In this document: positions 38,658-47,160 of the stretch, piece by piece
How positions within the stretch are numbered: the stretch's first letter is position 1
How the letters are laid out: each line of letters begins with the position of its first letter
Source: Syntrophomonas palmitatica JCM 14374
GTDB lineage: Bacteria; Bacillota; Syntrophomonadia; Syntrophomonadales; Syntrophomonadaceae
Assembly: GCF_001311885.1 (NCBI RefSeq)
Contig: NZ_BBCE01000008.1
Coordinates: forward strand, 1 to 64,000
Reading direction: 5' to 3'
DNA: 64,000 nt
The notes under the pieces: generated by a model
Told to the model about the DNA's origin: nothing
What the model saw: the letters and a program-made list of their open reading frames with translations, nothing else
Databases searched by the model: none
Made by a program: the position numbers and the translations under genes

Positions 38658-39575
38658 TTATACTAAAACATTTTCCAAAAACCGCAAGGCGTTGCCCTGC
38701 AAAATCAAGTCAATATCTGCAGCAGAAAATCCACGCGAAGTGAGCAGGCTGTTCCAATCCTGATAGGATTCAATTCCCGGCATCAGCATGTCATCTGATC
38801 CGTCAAAATCAGAACCCAGAGCAAGGTGATGCACCCCAATTAACTCAGCTATATATACTACATGATCAAGCAGGTCTTCAATCTTTGCATGGTTGTATCT
38901 TACAAATTCGGGCACCAGGGTTACGCCTATTATGCCGTCAGCATCAGCCAGCTTGCGCAGTTGAACATCATCCAGGTTGCGGGGATGATTGCATAAAGCC
39001 CGTGCATTAGCATGACTTACCATAACCGGACCACCATATAATTCCATCGCCTCATAAAAAGACCGGGGAGCTGCATGCGCCAGGTCAAGGATCATATTAA
39101 GTTTTTTAAGTTCCTGAACAAATAACTTGCCGGCTTTGCTTAGTCCAGCTCCAGGATCTTCGCTTACTCCATCGGCCAATAAATTTCGGTGATTCCAGGT
39201 TAGGCCAAGACTGCGCAGTCCTAATCGCTGTAATAAATGAAGTATTTCCAGATCAGCCCCCAGGGAATCGCCGCCTTCCAAATGCAGTATAGCAGCGACT
39301 TTATTGCGGTTGGAAGAATTCAATATATCCGTATAACTTTTCACCAAATATACCGCCTGGTTTTCTTTTTCTAATTGTTTATGGAAGTATTCCACTTGTT
39401 TAAGTATCCAGCGCAAACAACCTTCCCCGCCCAAGGAAAACAACGCGCAGAATTGCACTTTTAACTGAGCGTTCTTGGCTCTATCTAGATCCCATTGCAG
39501 TTGATTGGAACGCAGCGACAATCCCCGGCTGGCAGCCGCAGATATAGTATCGCAATGTAAATCGACAATTCCCAT
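38658..39575 (-). CDS. Membrane-type dipeptidase (peptidase M19)
   Basis: A 305-residue zinc dipeptidase of the renal-dipeptidase family. The metal ligands appear in DLHCDTI near residue 5, ILHLEGGD near 96, a His in DLAHAA and one in VSHANARAL, then GSDFDGSD near 255. No signal peptide is seen, so it probably acts in the cytoplasm, possibly on D-amino-acid peptides from wall turnover or spore cortex. It stands alone between spoVS and the PHP gene. Confidence 0.92.
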   Translation of the reverse strand: MGIVDLHCDTISAAASRGLSLRSNQLQWDLDRAKNAQLKVQFCALFSLGGEGCLRWILKQVEYFHKQLEKENQAVYLVKSYTDILNSSNRNKVAAILHLEGGDSLGADLEILHLLQRLGLRSLGLTWNHRNLLADGVSEDPGAGLSKAGKLFVQELKKLNMILDLAHAAPRSFYEAMELYGGPVMVSHANARALCNHPRNLDDVQLRKLADADGIIGVTLVPEFVRYNHAKIEDLLDHVVYIAELIGVHHLALGSDFDGSDDMLMPGIESYQDWNSLLTSRGFSAADIDLILQGNALRFLENVLV

Positions 39576-39596
39576 TTTTCCTCCTCAGCAGGTTGC

Positions 39597-39712
39597 TAAA
39601 TAGGCACAGATAACCCTGGATAACAGCGAGGGATGATACTGTATATATTTGTTTATTGCTAAATCCATGTCAAATCATTATTTGTCTGCGCTTATCTGTG
39701 CTTGAAATCAGC
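39597..39712. repeat. Degenerate CACAGAT-type repeats upstream of the dipeptidase gene
   Basis: GGCACAGATAACCCTGGATAACAGCG (39606 onward) and TCTGCGCTTATCTGTGCTTG (39686-39705) face each other in inverted orientation, as in the double copy at 23992. No gene lies here. Confidence 0.4.
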
Positions 39713-39741
39713 CTTATCAGCATTTATAAAAAGAGCAAAAA

Positions 39742-39770
39742 TTAAAAACCTGCCCTTAAACAAGCAGGTT
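39742..39770 (-). terminator. Terminator after spoVS
   Basis: AACCTGC (39764-39770 on the minus strand) pairs with GCAGGTT (39747-39753), followed by TTTAATTTTT. It lies 26 bases after the spoVS stop. Confidence 0.75.
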
Positions 39771-39795
39771 ATTAATTCATACTTGTTAATGATAA

Positions 39796-40056
39796 TTATC
39801 TGGGTTCGATTATGAGTTTAATAGCCGTTCTCTCTTCCCCATCTATCATTATATCAGTGAAAGCAGGAATACATATGAGATCCATACCACTAGGTGCGAC
39901 AAATCCCCTGGCAATGGCAATAGCTTTAATGGCCTGGTTAATGGCACCAGCCCCAATAGCCTGAATTTCAGCAGCTCCTTTCTCGCGTAAAACCCCTGCC
40001 AGCGCGCCTGCAACTGAATTTGGACTGGATTTGGCTGAAACCTTTAATACCTCCAT
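39796..40056 (-). CDS. spoVS: Stage V sporulation protein S
   Basis: An 86-residue Alba-like protein (MEVLKVSAKSSPNSVAGALAGVLR ... IGAGAINQAIKAIAIARGF) required for spore coat assembly and septation timing in Bacillus. The sequence is highly conserved. It follows ymdB and rny in the same order as in Bacillus subtilis and has its own terminator. Confidence 0.97.
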   Translation of the reverse strand: MEVLKVSAKSSPNSVAGALAGVLREKGAAEIQAIGAGAINQAIKAIAIARGFVAPSGMDLICIPAFTDIMIDGEERTAIKLIIEPR

Positions 40057-40172
40057 TAAAAAACCTCCCTCAATTCATAGTAAACAAGATTAGCTGCTCT
40101 CATAAATGTATATTCTAACTTAATACACTAATTCCTGCTAAATGGCAAAAACTTTTGGATAATTTTTCTTGT

Positions 40173-40958
40173 TTATTGAGAAAGCACCTGGGAGATACGT
40201 TCGATTCCATTAACTTTATTGGTATTTTCATCCATATTTAACACCACGGCTTCAATCTGTACTGGGCCTTTGGCCACTTCTAAACGCACCGGTCTTTGGC
40301 TCATAATCTTTTGTATAACCATGGCTTTGTCCATTCCCAGTATAGAATCATAAGGCCCGGTCATACCCAAATCAGTAATATAAGCCGTTCCCCCCGGAAA
40401 AATTCTTGCGTCCGCAGTCTGCACATGGGTATGTGTACCCAAAACAGCGTCGAGCCTGCCGTCAAAATAATGAGCAAAGGCCAATTTTTCGGAAGTTGCC
40501 TCAGCATGGAAGTCTACAATGATAATGTCGGCCTGTTCCTTTATTTCCTGCAGTAATTCTTCCATCACGCGAAAAGGGCAGTCCAAAGGTTGCAGAAACA
40601 CCCGGCCCATTAAGTTTACCACCGCGATCTTTCGGTCAATACCGGCCCTGTATATACCATAACCCTGCCCCGGGCAATCCGGAGGATAATTGGCAGGACG
40701 GATCAGACGTTTTTCATTCTCTATAAAATTATATATTTCCTTGTTGTCCCAAACATGGTTGCCCATAGTTAATACATCAATTTCCAGATTAAACAACTCG
40801 TCCATAACCTCATGGGTTAAACCTCTGCCGCCTGCGGCGTTTTCCGCATTGGCTATGATGAATTCAATTTTATGAGTTCTTTTTATATCAGGTAATAATG
40901 ATCGCAGGGCTTTTCTGCCTGGTTTACCTACTACATCGCCAATAAAGAGGATATTCAC
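40173..40958 (-). CDS. ymdB: YmdB-family metallophosphoesterase
   Basis: A calcineurin-like phosphoesterase acting on 2',3'-cyclic nucleotides in Bacillus. Metal residues are in NILFIGDVVGKPG, ANAENAAGG, GNHVWDN, DFHAEATSEK and GTHTHVQT. GTG at 40958 gives 261 residues, the family length. The longer frame to 41069 runs through the rny terminator and is rejected. YmdB is known to act with RNase Y, whose gene is 130 bases upstream. Confidence 0.93.
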   Translation of the reverse strand: MNILFIGDVVGKPGRKALRSLLPDIKRTHKIEFIIANAENAAGGRGLTHEVMDELFNLEIDVLTMGNHVWDNKEIYNFIENEKRLIRPANYPPDCPGQGYGIYRAGIDRKIAVVNLMGRVFLQPLDCPFRVMEELLQEIKEQADIIIVDFHAEATSEKLAFAHYFDGRLDAVLGTHTHVQTADARIFPGGTAYITDLGMTGPYDSILGMDKAMVIQKIMSQRPVRLEVAKGPVQIEAVVLNMDENTNKVNGIERISQVLSQ

Positions 40959-41042
40959 CGGTGATTCTATGCCTCCAGATTTCTTATTTTTCTTGATTAT
41001 TATACCATTATTTTCCCCAAAAACTGTTGGCCATAAAATATA

Positions 41043-41067
41043 AACAGAGCTCAGACGAGCTCTGTTC
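41043..41067 (-). terminator. Terminator after rny
   Basis: AACAGAGCTC and GAGCTCTGTT form a ten-base-pair stem with a short loop (41043-41067), followed on the minus strand by TATATTTTA. It lies 21 bases after the rny stop, so ymdB may be expressed partly by read-through. Confidence 0.75.
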
Positions 41068-41087
41068 AAAAAATTTTTCAGGTTAAT

Positions 41088-42638
41088 TTATTTTGCGTAT
41101 TCCACCGCGCGTGTTTCCCTAAGAACCACTACTTTGATTTGACCGGGATAATCCAGATCATCTTCTACCTTGCGGGCAATGTCTCTGCTGAGTTTAATTG
41201 CTTGAAGATCATCAATCTCATCAGGTTTTACGGCAATTCTAATTTCTCTGCCTGCCTGTATGGCAAAAGATTTGTCGACACCTTCAAAAGATTCAGCCAG
41301 TGTTTCAAGTTTTTCCAGACGTTTTATATAAGCTTCCAAAGTCTCTCTGCGGGCTCCAGGACGTGAGGCTGAAACGGCATCCGCAGCTTGCACCAGCATA
41401 GCTTCAATTGATTCAGGTTCTACATCCCCATGATGCGCGGCTATAGCGTTAATGACATCTTTATGTTCCTTATATTTACGGGCCAGTTCTACACCAATTT
41501 CAATATGAGGTCCAGAGACTTCATGATCTACCGCTTTGCCGATATCATGCAAAAGACCACCGCGTTTGGCAAGAGTAATATCCACTCCCAGTTCTGAGGC
41601 CATAATGCCTGCGAGGTGCGCTACTTCCACTGAGTGTTTGAGAACATTCTGTCCATAACTGGTGCGGTATTTTAATCGTCCCAACAGTTTAATAAGTTCT
41701 GGATGGAGATTATGAACTCCTACTTCAAAAGCGGCCTGCTCGCCTACTTCACGAAGTTCCTGCTCAATATCCTTCTGGGCTTTTTCCACCATCTCTTCAA
41801 TGCGAGCCGGATGGATACGCCCATCAGAAACCAAATTATCCAGGGCTACCCTGGCAATTTCTCGACGAATAGGATCATATGACGAAAGAATAACTGCTTC
41901 TGGCGTATCGTCAATAATCAGGTCAACCCCGGTGAGAGTTTCAAAAGCTCGAATATTACGACCTTCACGTCCAATAATCCTGCCTTTCATCTCATCATTG
42001 GGAAGGGCCACAACTGATACGGTAGTTTCAGATACTACATCTGCAGCGCATTTTTGAATAGCTAATGATACTATGTTTCTAGCCCGTTTATCAGCTTCTT
42101 CTTTAGCTTCCGCTTCCAAGGTCTTAATCATTACTGCAGTTTCTTTGCGGATCTGTTGTTCGACATTGCTTAGAAGTAATTCTTTGGCATCATCCGAACT
42201 TAAACCCGAGAGACGTTCAAGCTCCCGTAATTGCTGGGTAAGCACCATTTGCAAATCCTGTTGGGTTTTTTCTATTTCTCTTTCTTTTTCCTGGAGACTA
42301 TTTTCCTTTTTTTCTATATTTTCTGTTTTTCTATCCAGGATTTCTTCTTTTTGCAGAATCCTTCTTTCTATCCGGTCCAGTTCACGCCTGCGATCCCGAA
42401 TATCTTTTTCGGCTTCCTGACGATTGCGATGAATTTCCTCCTTGGCCTCCAATAATATTTCCTTTTTTTTACCCTCGGCCTCTTTGGCAGCTTCTTCTAT
42501 TAACCTGGCAGCTTCATCTTCCGCCGCACCGATCTTATTTTCCGCAATAAATTTTCTGCCGTAGTAACCGGCGGTTAGCCCCACTGCCAGAGAAATAATA
42601 ATCACGATTAGCGCAGTAATTGATCCTATCTTTTTCAC
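41088..42638 (-). CDS. rny: Ribonuclease Y
   Basis: RNase Y is the membrane-anchored endonuclease that starts mRNA decay in Firmicutes. The 516-residue protein has an N-terminal membrane span ([19 protein letters not shown]), a long coiled coil (about 30-200) with EKxxEI repeats, a KH domain with [15 protein letters not shown], and an HD domain with [10 protein letters not shown]. The gene is preceded by a 320-base intergenic stretch containing a terminator and a strong hairpin. Confidence 0.97.
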   Translation of the reverse strand: MKKIGSITALIVIIISLAVGLTAGYYGRKFIAENKIGAAEDEAARLIEEAAKEAEGKKKEILLEAKEEIHRNRQEAEKDIRDRRRELDRIERRILQKEEILDRKTENIEKKENSLQEKEREIEKTQQDLQMVLTQQLRELERLSGLSSDDAKELLLSNVEQQIRKETAVMIKTLEAEAKEEADKRARNIVSLAIQKCAADVVSETTVSVVALPNDEMKGRIIGREGRNIRAFETLTGVDLIIDDTPEAVILSSYDPIRREIARVALDNLVSDGRIHPARIEEMVEKAQKDIEQELREVGEQAAFEVGVHNLHPELIKLLGRLKYRTSYGQNVLKHSVEVAHLAGIMASELGVDITLAKRGGLLHDIGKAVDHEVSGPHIEIGVELARKYKEHKDVINAIAAHHGDVEPESIEAMLVQAADAVSASRPGARRETLEAYIKRLEKLETLAESFEGVDKSFAIQAGREIRIAVKPDEIDDLQAIKLSRDIARKVEDDLDYPGQIKVVVLRETRAVEYAK

Positions 42639-42663
42639 CTCCTTTATCAGATGCTTACAAATA

Positions 42664-42689
42664 AAAAAACCGAGTTAAAAACCCGGTTC
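42664..42689 (-). terminator. Terminator between recA and rny
   Basis: On the minus strand AACCGGG-TTTTTAA-CTCGGTT, then a run of seven T, ends 25 bases before rny. It can end recA transcripts or act as an attenuator in the rny leader. Confidence 0.85.
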
Positions 42690-42900
42690 TTATTGAAGTC
42701 CCACTATTCCCGACCACAGCTACTAAGCTACATTCGCCAGCTCATTCAGCGCCTGCTTTCAGGCGATATAGCTGAACCAAATGAGTACATCGCGTCTTAA
42801 GTTGAACCCGCTATGCAAATAATGGTTTTGTAGTTTCAAAACCTTTATCTCAAATTTCATTGATCTATATCAATAATCAGCAGTTCACAGGGTCAAGTTA
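42690..42900 (-). ncRNA. Candidate structured RNA in the recA-rny intergenic region
   Basis: The minus strand of this gene-free stretch forms a long hairpin: TTCAG and CGCCTG on one side pair with CAGGCG and CTGAA around AAAG (about 42753-42780), closed by CTCA/TGAG. A terminator follows at 42664-42689. A possible start is the TTGACC box near 42890. The transcript would be about 190-220 bases. It could be the recA 3' UTR, an attenuator leader of rny, or an independent small RNA. I match it to no known family. Confidence 0.4.
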
Positions 42901-42958
42901 TAAGCTGTGACTTCTAACCAGATTCTGATATAGATTCTAGTTATTTTACGTTCCAGTG

Positions 42959-43996
42959 TCAAGCTTCATCGGAGTTCTTATCGATTAAGCCGCGTCTTTC
43001 CGCCAGACTATTTCTTACTTTTGTTTCCAATATAGTAAAGAATTCTGGATTGTTTCTTATGTATTCCTTGGCATTTTCACGTCCCTGGCCCAAACGTTCA
43101 CCCTCATATGAATACCATGAACCGCTTTTTTGTATGATATCGAGATTAGAGGCTACATCCAGCAAATCACCTTCCCGCGAAATACCGTTTCCATACATAA
43201 TATCAAACTCAGCAATTTTAAATGGCGGTGCTACTTTATTTTTAACCACTTTTGCCGTAGTCCGGTTACCAATAAGTTCAGTACCTTGTTTGATGGCTTC
43301 TCCTTTTCTGACTTCTATACGCACCGAAGAATAAAACTTTAAAGCCCTGCCCCCGGTGGTTGTTTCCGGGCTGCCATACATTACTCCTATTTTTTCACGA
43401 ACCTGGTTGATAAATATTGTACACGCCCTCGATTTACTGATGTGAGCGGTTAATTTTCTCAGAGCCTGAGACATCAAACGAGCCTGTAAACCCACATGAG
43501 CGTCTCCCATTTCCCCGTCCAATTCAGCTCTGGGTACCAATGCGGCAACAGAATCGATAACTACTATGTCAATGGCTCCGCTGCGAACCAGGGCTTCGCA
43601 TATTTCCAGGGCCTGTTCACCGGAATCCGGTTGAGCGACCAGCAAATCATTGATATTTACTCCAAGTTTACGGGCATATAACGGATCAAGAGCATGTTCT
43701 GCATCTATAAAGGCTGCCATACCGCCCTCTTTTTGTGCTTGGGCTACTGCATTCAGGGCCACGGTAGTTTTGCCTGAAGATTCGGGACCAAATATTTCAA
43801 TTACCCTGCCCCGCGGCAATCCTCCTACCCCCAGAGCCGTATCCAGAGAAACACAACCGGTGGAAATCACTTCCACATTCATGGAGGCTGCTTCACCCAA
43901 TCTCATTATGGAACCGCGGCCAAATTGTTTTTCAATATTTTTGATGGTATTGTTCAAGGCTTCCATCCGCCCGGAATTGTTTTGCTGGTTGTCCAT
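42959..43996 (-). CDS. recA: Recombinase RecA
   Basis: RecA forms filaments on single-stranded DNA for recombination and SOS induction. The 345-residue protein shows Walker [10 protein letters not shown] near residue 70, Walker B region [14 protein letters not shown], the L2 loop [21 protein letters not shown], and a C-terminal domain. It is intact. A LexA-type box overlaps its promoter start region. An SD-like GGGAGGG precedes the ATG. Confidence 0.98.
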   Translation of the reverse strand: MDNQQNNSGRMEALNNTIKNIEKQFGRGSIMRLGEAASMNVEVISTGCVSLDTALGVGGLPRGRVIEIFGPESSGKTTVALNAVAQAQKEGGMAAFIDAEHALDPLYARKLGVNINDLLVAQPDSGEQALEICEALVRSGAIDIVVIDSVAALVPRAELDGEMGDAHVGLQARLMSQALRKLTAHISKSRACTIFINQVREKIGVMYGSPETTTGGRALKFYSSVRIEVRKGEAIKQGTELIGNRTTAKVVKNKVAPPFKIAEFDIMYGNGISREGDLLDVASNLDIIQKSGSWYSYEGERLGQGRENAKEYIRNNPEFFTILETKVRNSLAERRGLIDKNSDEA

Positions 43997-44009
43997 AATA
44001 GCCCTCCCT

Positions 44010-44023
44010 CAAACATATGTTCG
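44010..44023 (-). promoter_or_regulatory. LexA (SOS) box of recA
   Basis: CGAACATATGTTTG on the minus strand matches the Gram-positive LexA consensus CGAAC-N4-GTTCG in nine of ten fixed positions. It lies just downstream of the -10 box, at the expected start point, where bound LexA would block transcription. Confidence 0.85.
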
Positions 44024-44033
44024 CTTTTTAAAA

Positions 44034-44063
44034 ATTATAGCCTGTCCCTAGTAATACTGTCAA
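44034..44063 (-). promoter_or_regulatory. Promoter of recA
   Basis: TTGACA (44058-44063) and TATAAT (44034-44039), both perfect consensus on the minus strand, are separated by 18 bases. The start point falls in the LexA box. Confidence 0.9.
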
Positions 44064-44086
44064 TATATATCCATCTTTTTACACAA

Positions 44087-44643
44087 TTAGCCTTGTAATA
44101 CATATTCCTTTTTTAACAGGTATTTGGGCCCCTGCGGCGACAACTGACTTTCCATCAAGTAAAATTTCTTTACTTTATATGGTATGGATTGGAAATCTCT
44201 TTCTATTTCCCCGGCTTGAATTTGAATCGAATCAAGGTTCTTATCAGACCTAATTCTGCCCAGGGTTAAATGAAAGTTCCTGCTCTTTTCAGGTTCGAAA
44301 CCGATCTCGCTCAGATATGTATCGATCCTTTCTCCTAAAAACAACGCTTTATCGATTTCTCCTCCGGTACCTATCCATATTACCCGCGGACGATGACGGC
44401 TGGGAAAAAATCCGATACCGCAAAAAGTTAAATCAAATTCAGGGCATGCCTGAGCAGCCAGAGACAGTTTATCATTTATCGCAGATAGAGCTGTTTTCGA
44501 TTCACCTAAAAATTTAAGGGTAATATGATAATTCTCATATTCTACCCACTTCACATCCGGCGACCCCTGGGCGAATTTTTTTTGCGCTTGGCAGCCAGAT
44601 CTTTTATTTCTTTGGGAACGGGAATAGCCACAAATAATCTCAT
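44087..44643 (-). CDS. thpR: RNA 2',3'-cyclic phosphodiesterase ThpR (frame break)
   Basis: A 2H phosphoesterase (2'-5' RNA ligase family). The two HxTx motifs are YHITLKFLG and FHLTLGRIR. The start is MRLFVAIPVPKEIKDLAA at 44643, behind GGGAGTG. Its frame breaks in an eight-A run (44576-44583 on the plus strand as T); one more A joins it to KFAQGSPDVKWVEYENYH. Corrected length is about 185 residues. The start overlaps the cinA stop, and recA follows, giving the cinA-thpR-recA order common in Firmicutes. Confidence 0.9.
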
Positions 44644-45897
44644 TTATTTCACTCCCGATATGCTTTTTCTCAAGAAGTCCAAAGCTGTTTTTGCGGACAG
44701 CATGCGTACACCGTCTCTTCCGCCAGCAAAATGCATTTCCTTAACCCGGCAGTTCCTGGCATCTGCCAGTGCAATATACACCAGACCTACAGGTTTGTCC
44801 GCACTGCCGCCATCAGGCCCTGCAATACCGGTAATTCCAATACCATACGTACTTTGGGCTTTTTCCCTGATTCCCCTGGCCATTTCGGCAGCGGTTTCGC
44901 GGCTGACGGCCCCGTGTTTTTCCAGGGTTGCTTTTTTAACCCCTAAGAATAACTCTTTGGCTTCATTGCTGTATGAAGTGACAGATCCCCAAAAGTACCT
45001 CGAACTGCCCGCGACATCGGTCAGCATTTTGGATAAGAGTCCGCCGGTGCAGGATTCTGCCACAGCCACAGTTTCATTTCTATTTAATAGTAGTTTTGCG
45101 GTCACAGTAACCAGGTCGTCTTCCTCATTATCAGTGAAAACATAATCGCCCATTTTATCAGTTATCCTGCAGCACACTTCATCAAGTATTTTCTGACTGC
45201 CTGCTCTGTTTTCCCCTTCCGCAGTTACCTTAATATGCACCTCACCTTCTTTAGCTAGTAAAGCCAGGCTGCACCCCCTAGGCTCTTTAATGATCTCAGC
45301 CAGCATTTCATCTACCTGTGATTCACCCGGTCCTATAACCTTAATACAACGCATCAGAACCCGATCTGCTGCCGGCCCAACATCGCGGACTAGCAGAGGC
45401 CCAATTTCTTTCACAAACATGGGCATCATTTCCCTGGGCGGACCTGGAAGTAAAACAATGGTTTTCCCGCCTTTATTTAAGTACATTCCCGGGGCAGAAC
45501 CCATTTCATTTTTAACGATAACTGCTTCGGGCGGAAACATGGCTTGTTTCAAATTGCTTTCAGGCATAGGTTTCCGGCGACGTTCAAAATATTCCCTTAA
45601 TCGTGTTGCTTCTTCTTCCACTAATATCATCTCACAGCCCATTACCTGGCAGGCCACTTCCTTGGTAAGATCATCCAGAGTAGGCCCTAATCCCCCGCTG
45701 GATACAACCAGATCGGCCACATCCAGGCCTGTCTCAAATGCCTTCCTGATCATTTCCTTATTATCGCCAACCACGCTTTTTCCCACCACCCTGATACCAA
45801 GTTCAGCCAATTTCTCAGATAAAAATACTGAATTGGTATCCATGGTAGAAGCCAGCAAAAGCTCAGTCCCGGTGGAAATAATGTAAGCTTTCTTCAT
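44644..45897 (-). CDS. cinA: Competence/damage-inducible protein CinA
   Basis: A two-domain protein. The N-terminal MoaB/MoeA-like (COG1058) part has STGTELLL and SSGGLGPTLDDLT. The C-terminal PncC nicotinamide-nucleotide amidase has VAVAESCTGG and SYSNEAK. ATG at 45897 gives 417 residues and follows AAAGGAGAACTTC. The longer frame to 46005 has no support. It lies upstream of recA, as in many Firmicutes. Confidence 0.95.
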   Translation of the reverse strand: MKKAYIISTGTELLLASTMDTNSVFLSEKLAELGIRVVGKSVVGDNKEMIRKAFETGLDVADLVVSSGGLGPTLDDLTKEVACQVMGCEMILVEEEATRLREYFERRRKPMPESNLKQAMFPPEAVIVKNEMGSAPGMYLNKGGKTIVLLPGPPREMMPMFVKEIGPLLVRDVGPAADRVLMRCIKVIGPGESQVDEMLAEIIKEPRGCSLALLAKEGEVHIKVTAEGENRAGSQKILDEVCCRITDKMGDYVFTDNEEDDLVTVTAKLLLNRNETVAVAESCTGGLLSKMLTDVAGSSRYFWGSVTSYSNEAKELFLGVKKATLEKHGAVSRETAAEMARGIREKAQSTYGIGITGIAGPDGGSADKPVGLVYIALADARNCRVKEMHFAGGRDGVRMLSAKTALDFLRKSISGVK

Positions 45898-46199
45898 TCT
45901 GAAGTTCTCCTTTGTTTTGTTGCTTTTATTATAAGCAGTTTTTGGTACTAATATAGAGGCAGATTTCTGTATAGTGAAAAAAACAGAATTACCAAAAGAT
46001 AACATTGATTATCATAGTATTTTTAACTGTTGGGTAAGACAAAAGACTGAAGATTAATTCGAATTTTCCTGTATTTTTGATACTTAATAGCGGCTGTCTC
46101 TTCAGGACAAGGTAGAGTAGTATGAAAAAACGCCAGGTAATATATAATTACTGGCGCCATATTTTCGTCTCCACAATTTTGTAAACCAGTGTTATCTGC
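45898..46199. other. Gene-free stretch between the PilZ gene and cinA
   Basis: About 300 bases without a credible gene. The left half of the minus-strand message contains the PilZ gene terminator (46124-46160). The rest is AT-rich and presumably contains the cinA promoter; I cannot point to a convincing one. Confidence 0.6.
46124..46160 (-). terminator. Terminator after the PilZ gene
   Basis: On the minus strand GGCGCCAGTAATTATATATTACCTGGCG folds into a hairpin with one bulge and is followed by TTTTTTCA. It lies 40 bases after the stop. Confidence 0.8.
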
Positions 46200-46877
46200 T
46201 TACTCTTCTTGATTTCGCATGGTTTCCCGCTGTCGTTTTATTATCCAGTTGACAATCTGATCAGTTTGCCCAGGGGTTAGCTGGATGAACTGGATGGCCG
46301 CAGTATATTTTACGTCTTCTCCATTCTTATCCTCGACAGTTCTTATTACTCGTCCCTTAATATTCAAAGGTTTAGCTCCTCCGGTATCGAGAATCAGCAC
46401 AATCTCATCATCGGATTGAAGCTCCTCTGCAGTGACGAACGACAGCCCTCCCCCGCTAATATCCACCAGTTGATCTTTATGATACTTATTTGGTTTGGCA
46501 TTTTCAGCTTCAGAAGCCAGTATCCAACTAAACTCAGCCCGGGTACGCAATCTGAACCATTGGCGATGCTGTTGCTTTCCCGCTGAAGCCGCTATAGTAC
46601 GTTCTTTATACTCTGCAAAGGAACGCTTCATTTCATTGGTCTTTTTAGCATCCTGGGCGCGGAAGATAGCAACAACTATAAGACCTACCAAAATTATGAC
46701 CATTAAAAGTATAAAATCATCGAAACCAAAGACTTGATTTTCATGAAAACCCTTATTAACCGCACCCGAGAATTCATCCCAGTTTATGGCAAGGGTTTGG
46801 TCAGGAAAAACCAACATACCCTGCAGTAAAAAAAGCACTGTTGTTATCGTCTTTAACCCCCGTACTTTCAATGGCAT
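46200..46877 (-). CDS. Membrane-anchored PilZ-domain protein
   Basis: A 225-residue protein that probably senses cyclic di-GMP. It has a signal-like hydrophobic start (about 9-28), an outside loop, a second membrane span (DDFILLMVIILVGLIVVAIF, about 53-72), then a cytoplasmic PilZ domain from about 105 to 215. The c-di-GMP contacts RxxxR (FRLRTR) and DISGGG are both present, so binding is likely intact. The output is unknown. No diguanylate cyclase is encoded in the window. Confidence 0.85.
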   Translation of the reverse strand: MPLKVRGLKTITTVLFLLQGMLVFPDQTLAINWDEFSGAVNKGFHENQVFGFDDFILLMVIILVGLIVVAIFRAQDAKKTNEMKRSFAEYKERTIAASAGKQQHRQWFRLRTRAEFSWILASEAENAKPNKYHKDQLVDISGGGLSFVTAEELQSDDEIVLILDTGGAKPLNIKGRVIRTVEDKNGEDVKYTAAIQFIQLTPGQTDQIVNWIIKRQRETMRNQEE

Positions 46878-46954
46878 CCCTCCCCAAAAAAGCCGCAGCC
46901 CTTTATTAATTTATGTTTTTTATACAGGATAATTATAACACCTTAAACAAAATA

Positions 46955-46986
46955 AGAAAAAGCCGCAGAATAATTCCCGCGGCTCA
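46955..46986 (-). terminator. Terminator after the FtsH-like gene
   Basis: On the minus strand AGCCGC and GCGGCT (46961-46966 and 46979-46984) pair and are followed by TTTTTCTTATTTT. A possible TATAAT (47073-47078) lies about 110 bases upstream, so a short RNA could also end here. Confidence 0.75.
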
Positions 46987-47160
46987 TAGCGCCGTTAAAG
47001 CATATAAAAGTAAAGTAAGGATACAATAAGCTTCAAGATTGCCACGCTTCCGGTTAGCAACAGCTCAGCTGCATTATAGTCAAGCGATGCGTCAATCTAA
47101 AGCCTGAATTACGATTAAACTTCTTTGTCAGTCTGTAATCTGCCCAACTTTATCGCCGAT

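Noticed and set aside
41000-41069. N-terminal extension of ymdB to 41069
   Set aside because: It is read through the rny terminator hairpin; the conserved start is the GTG at 40958.
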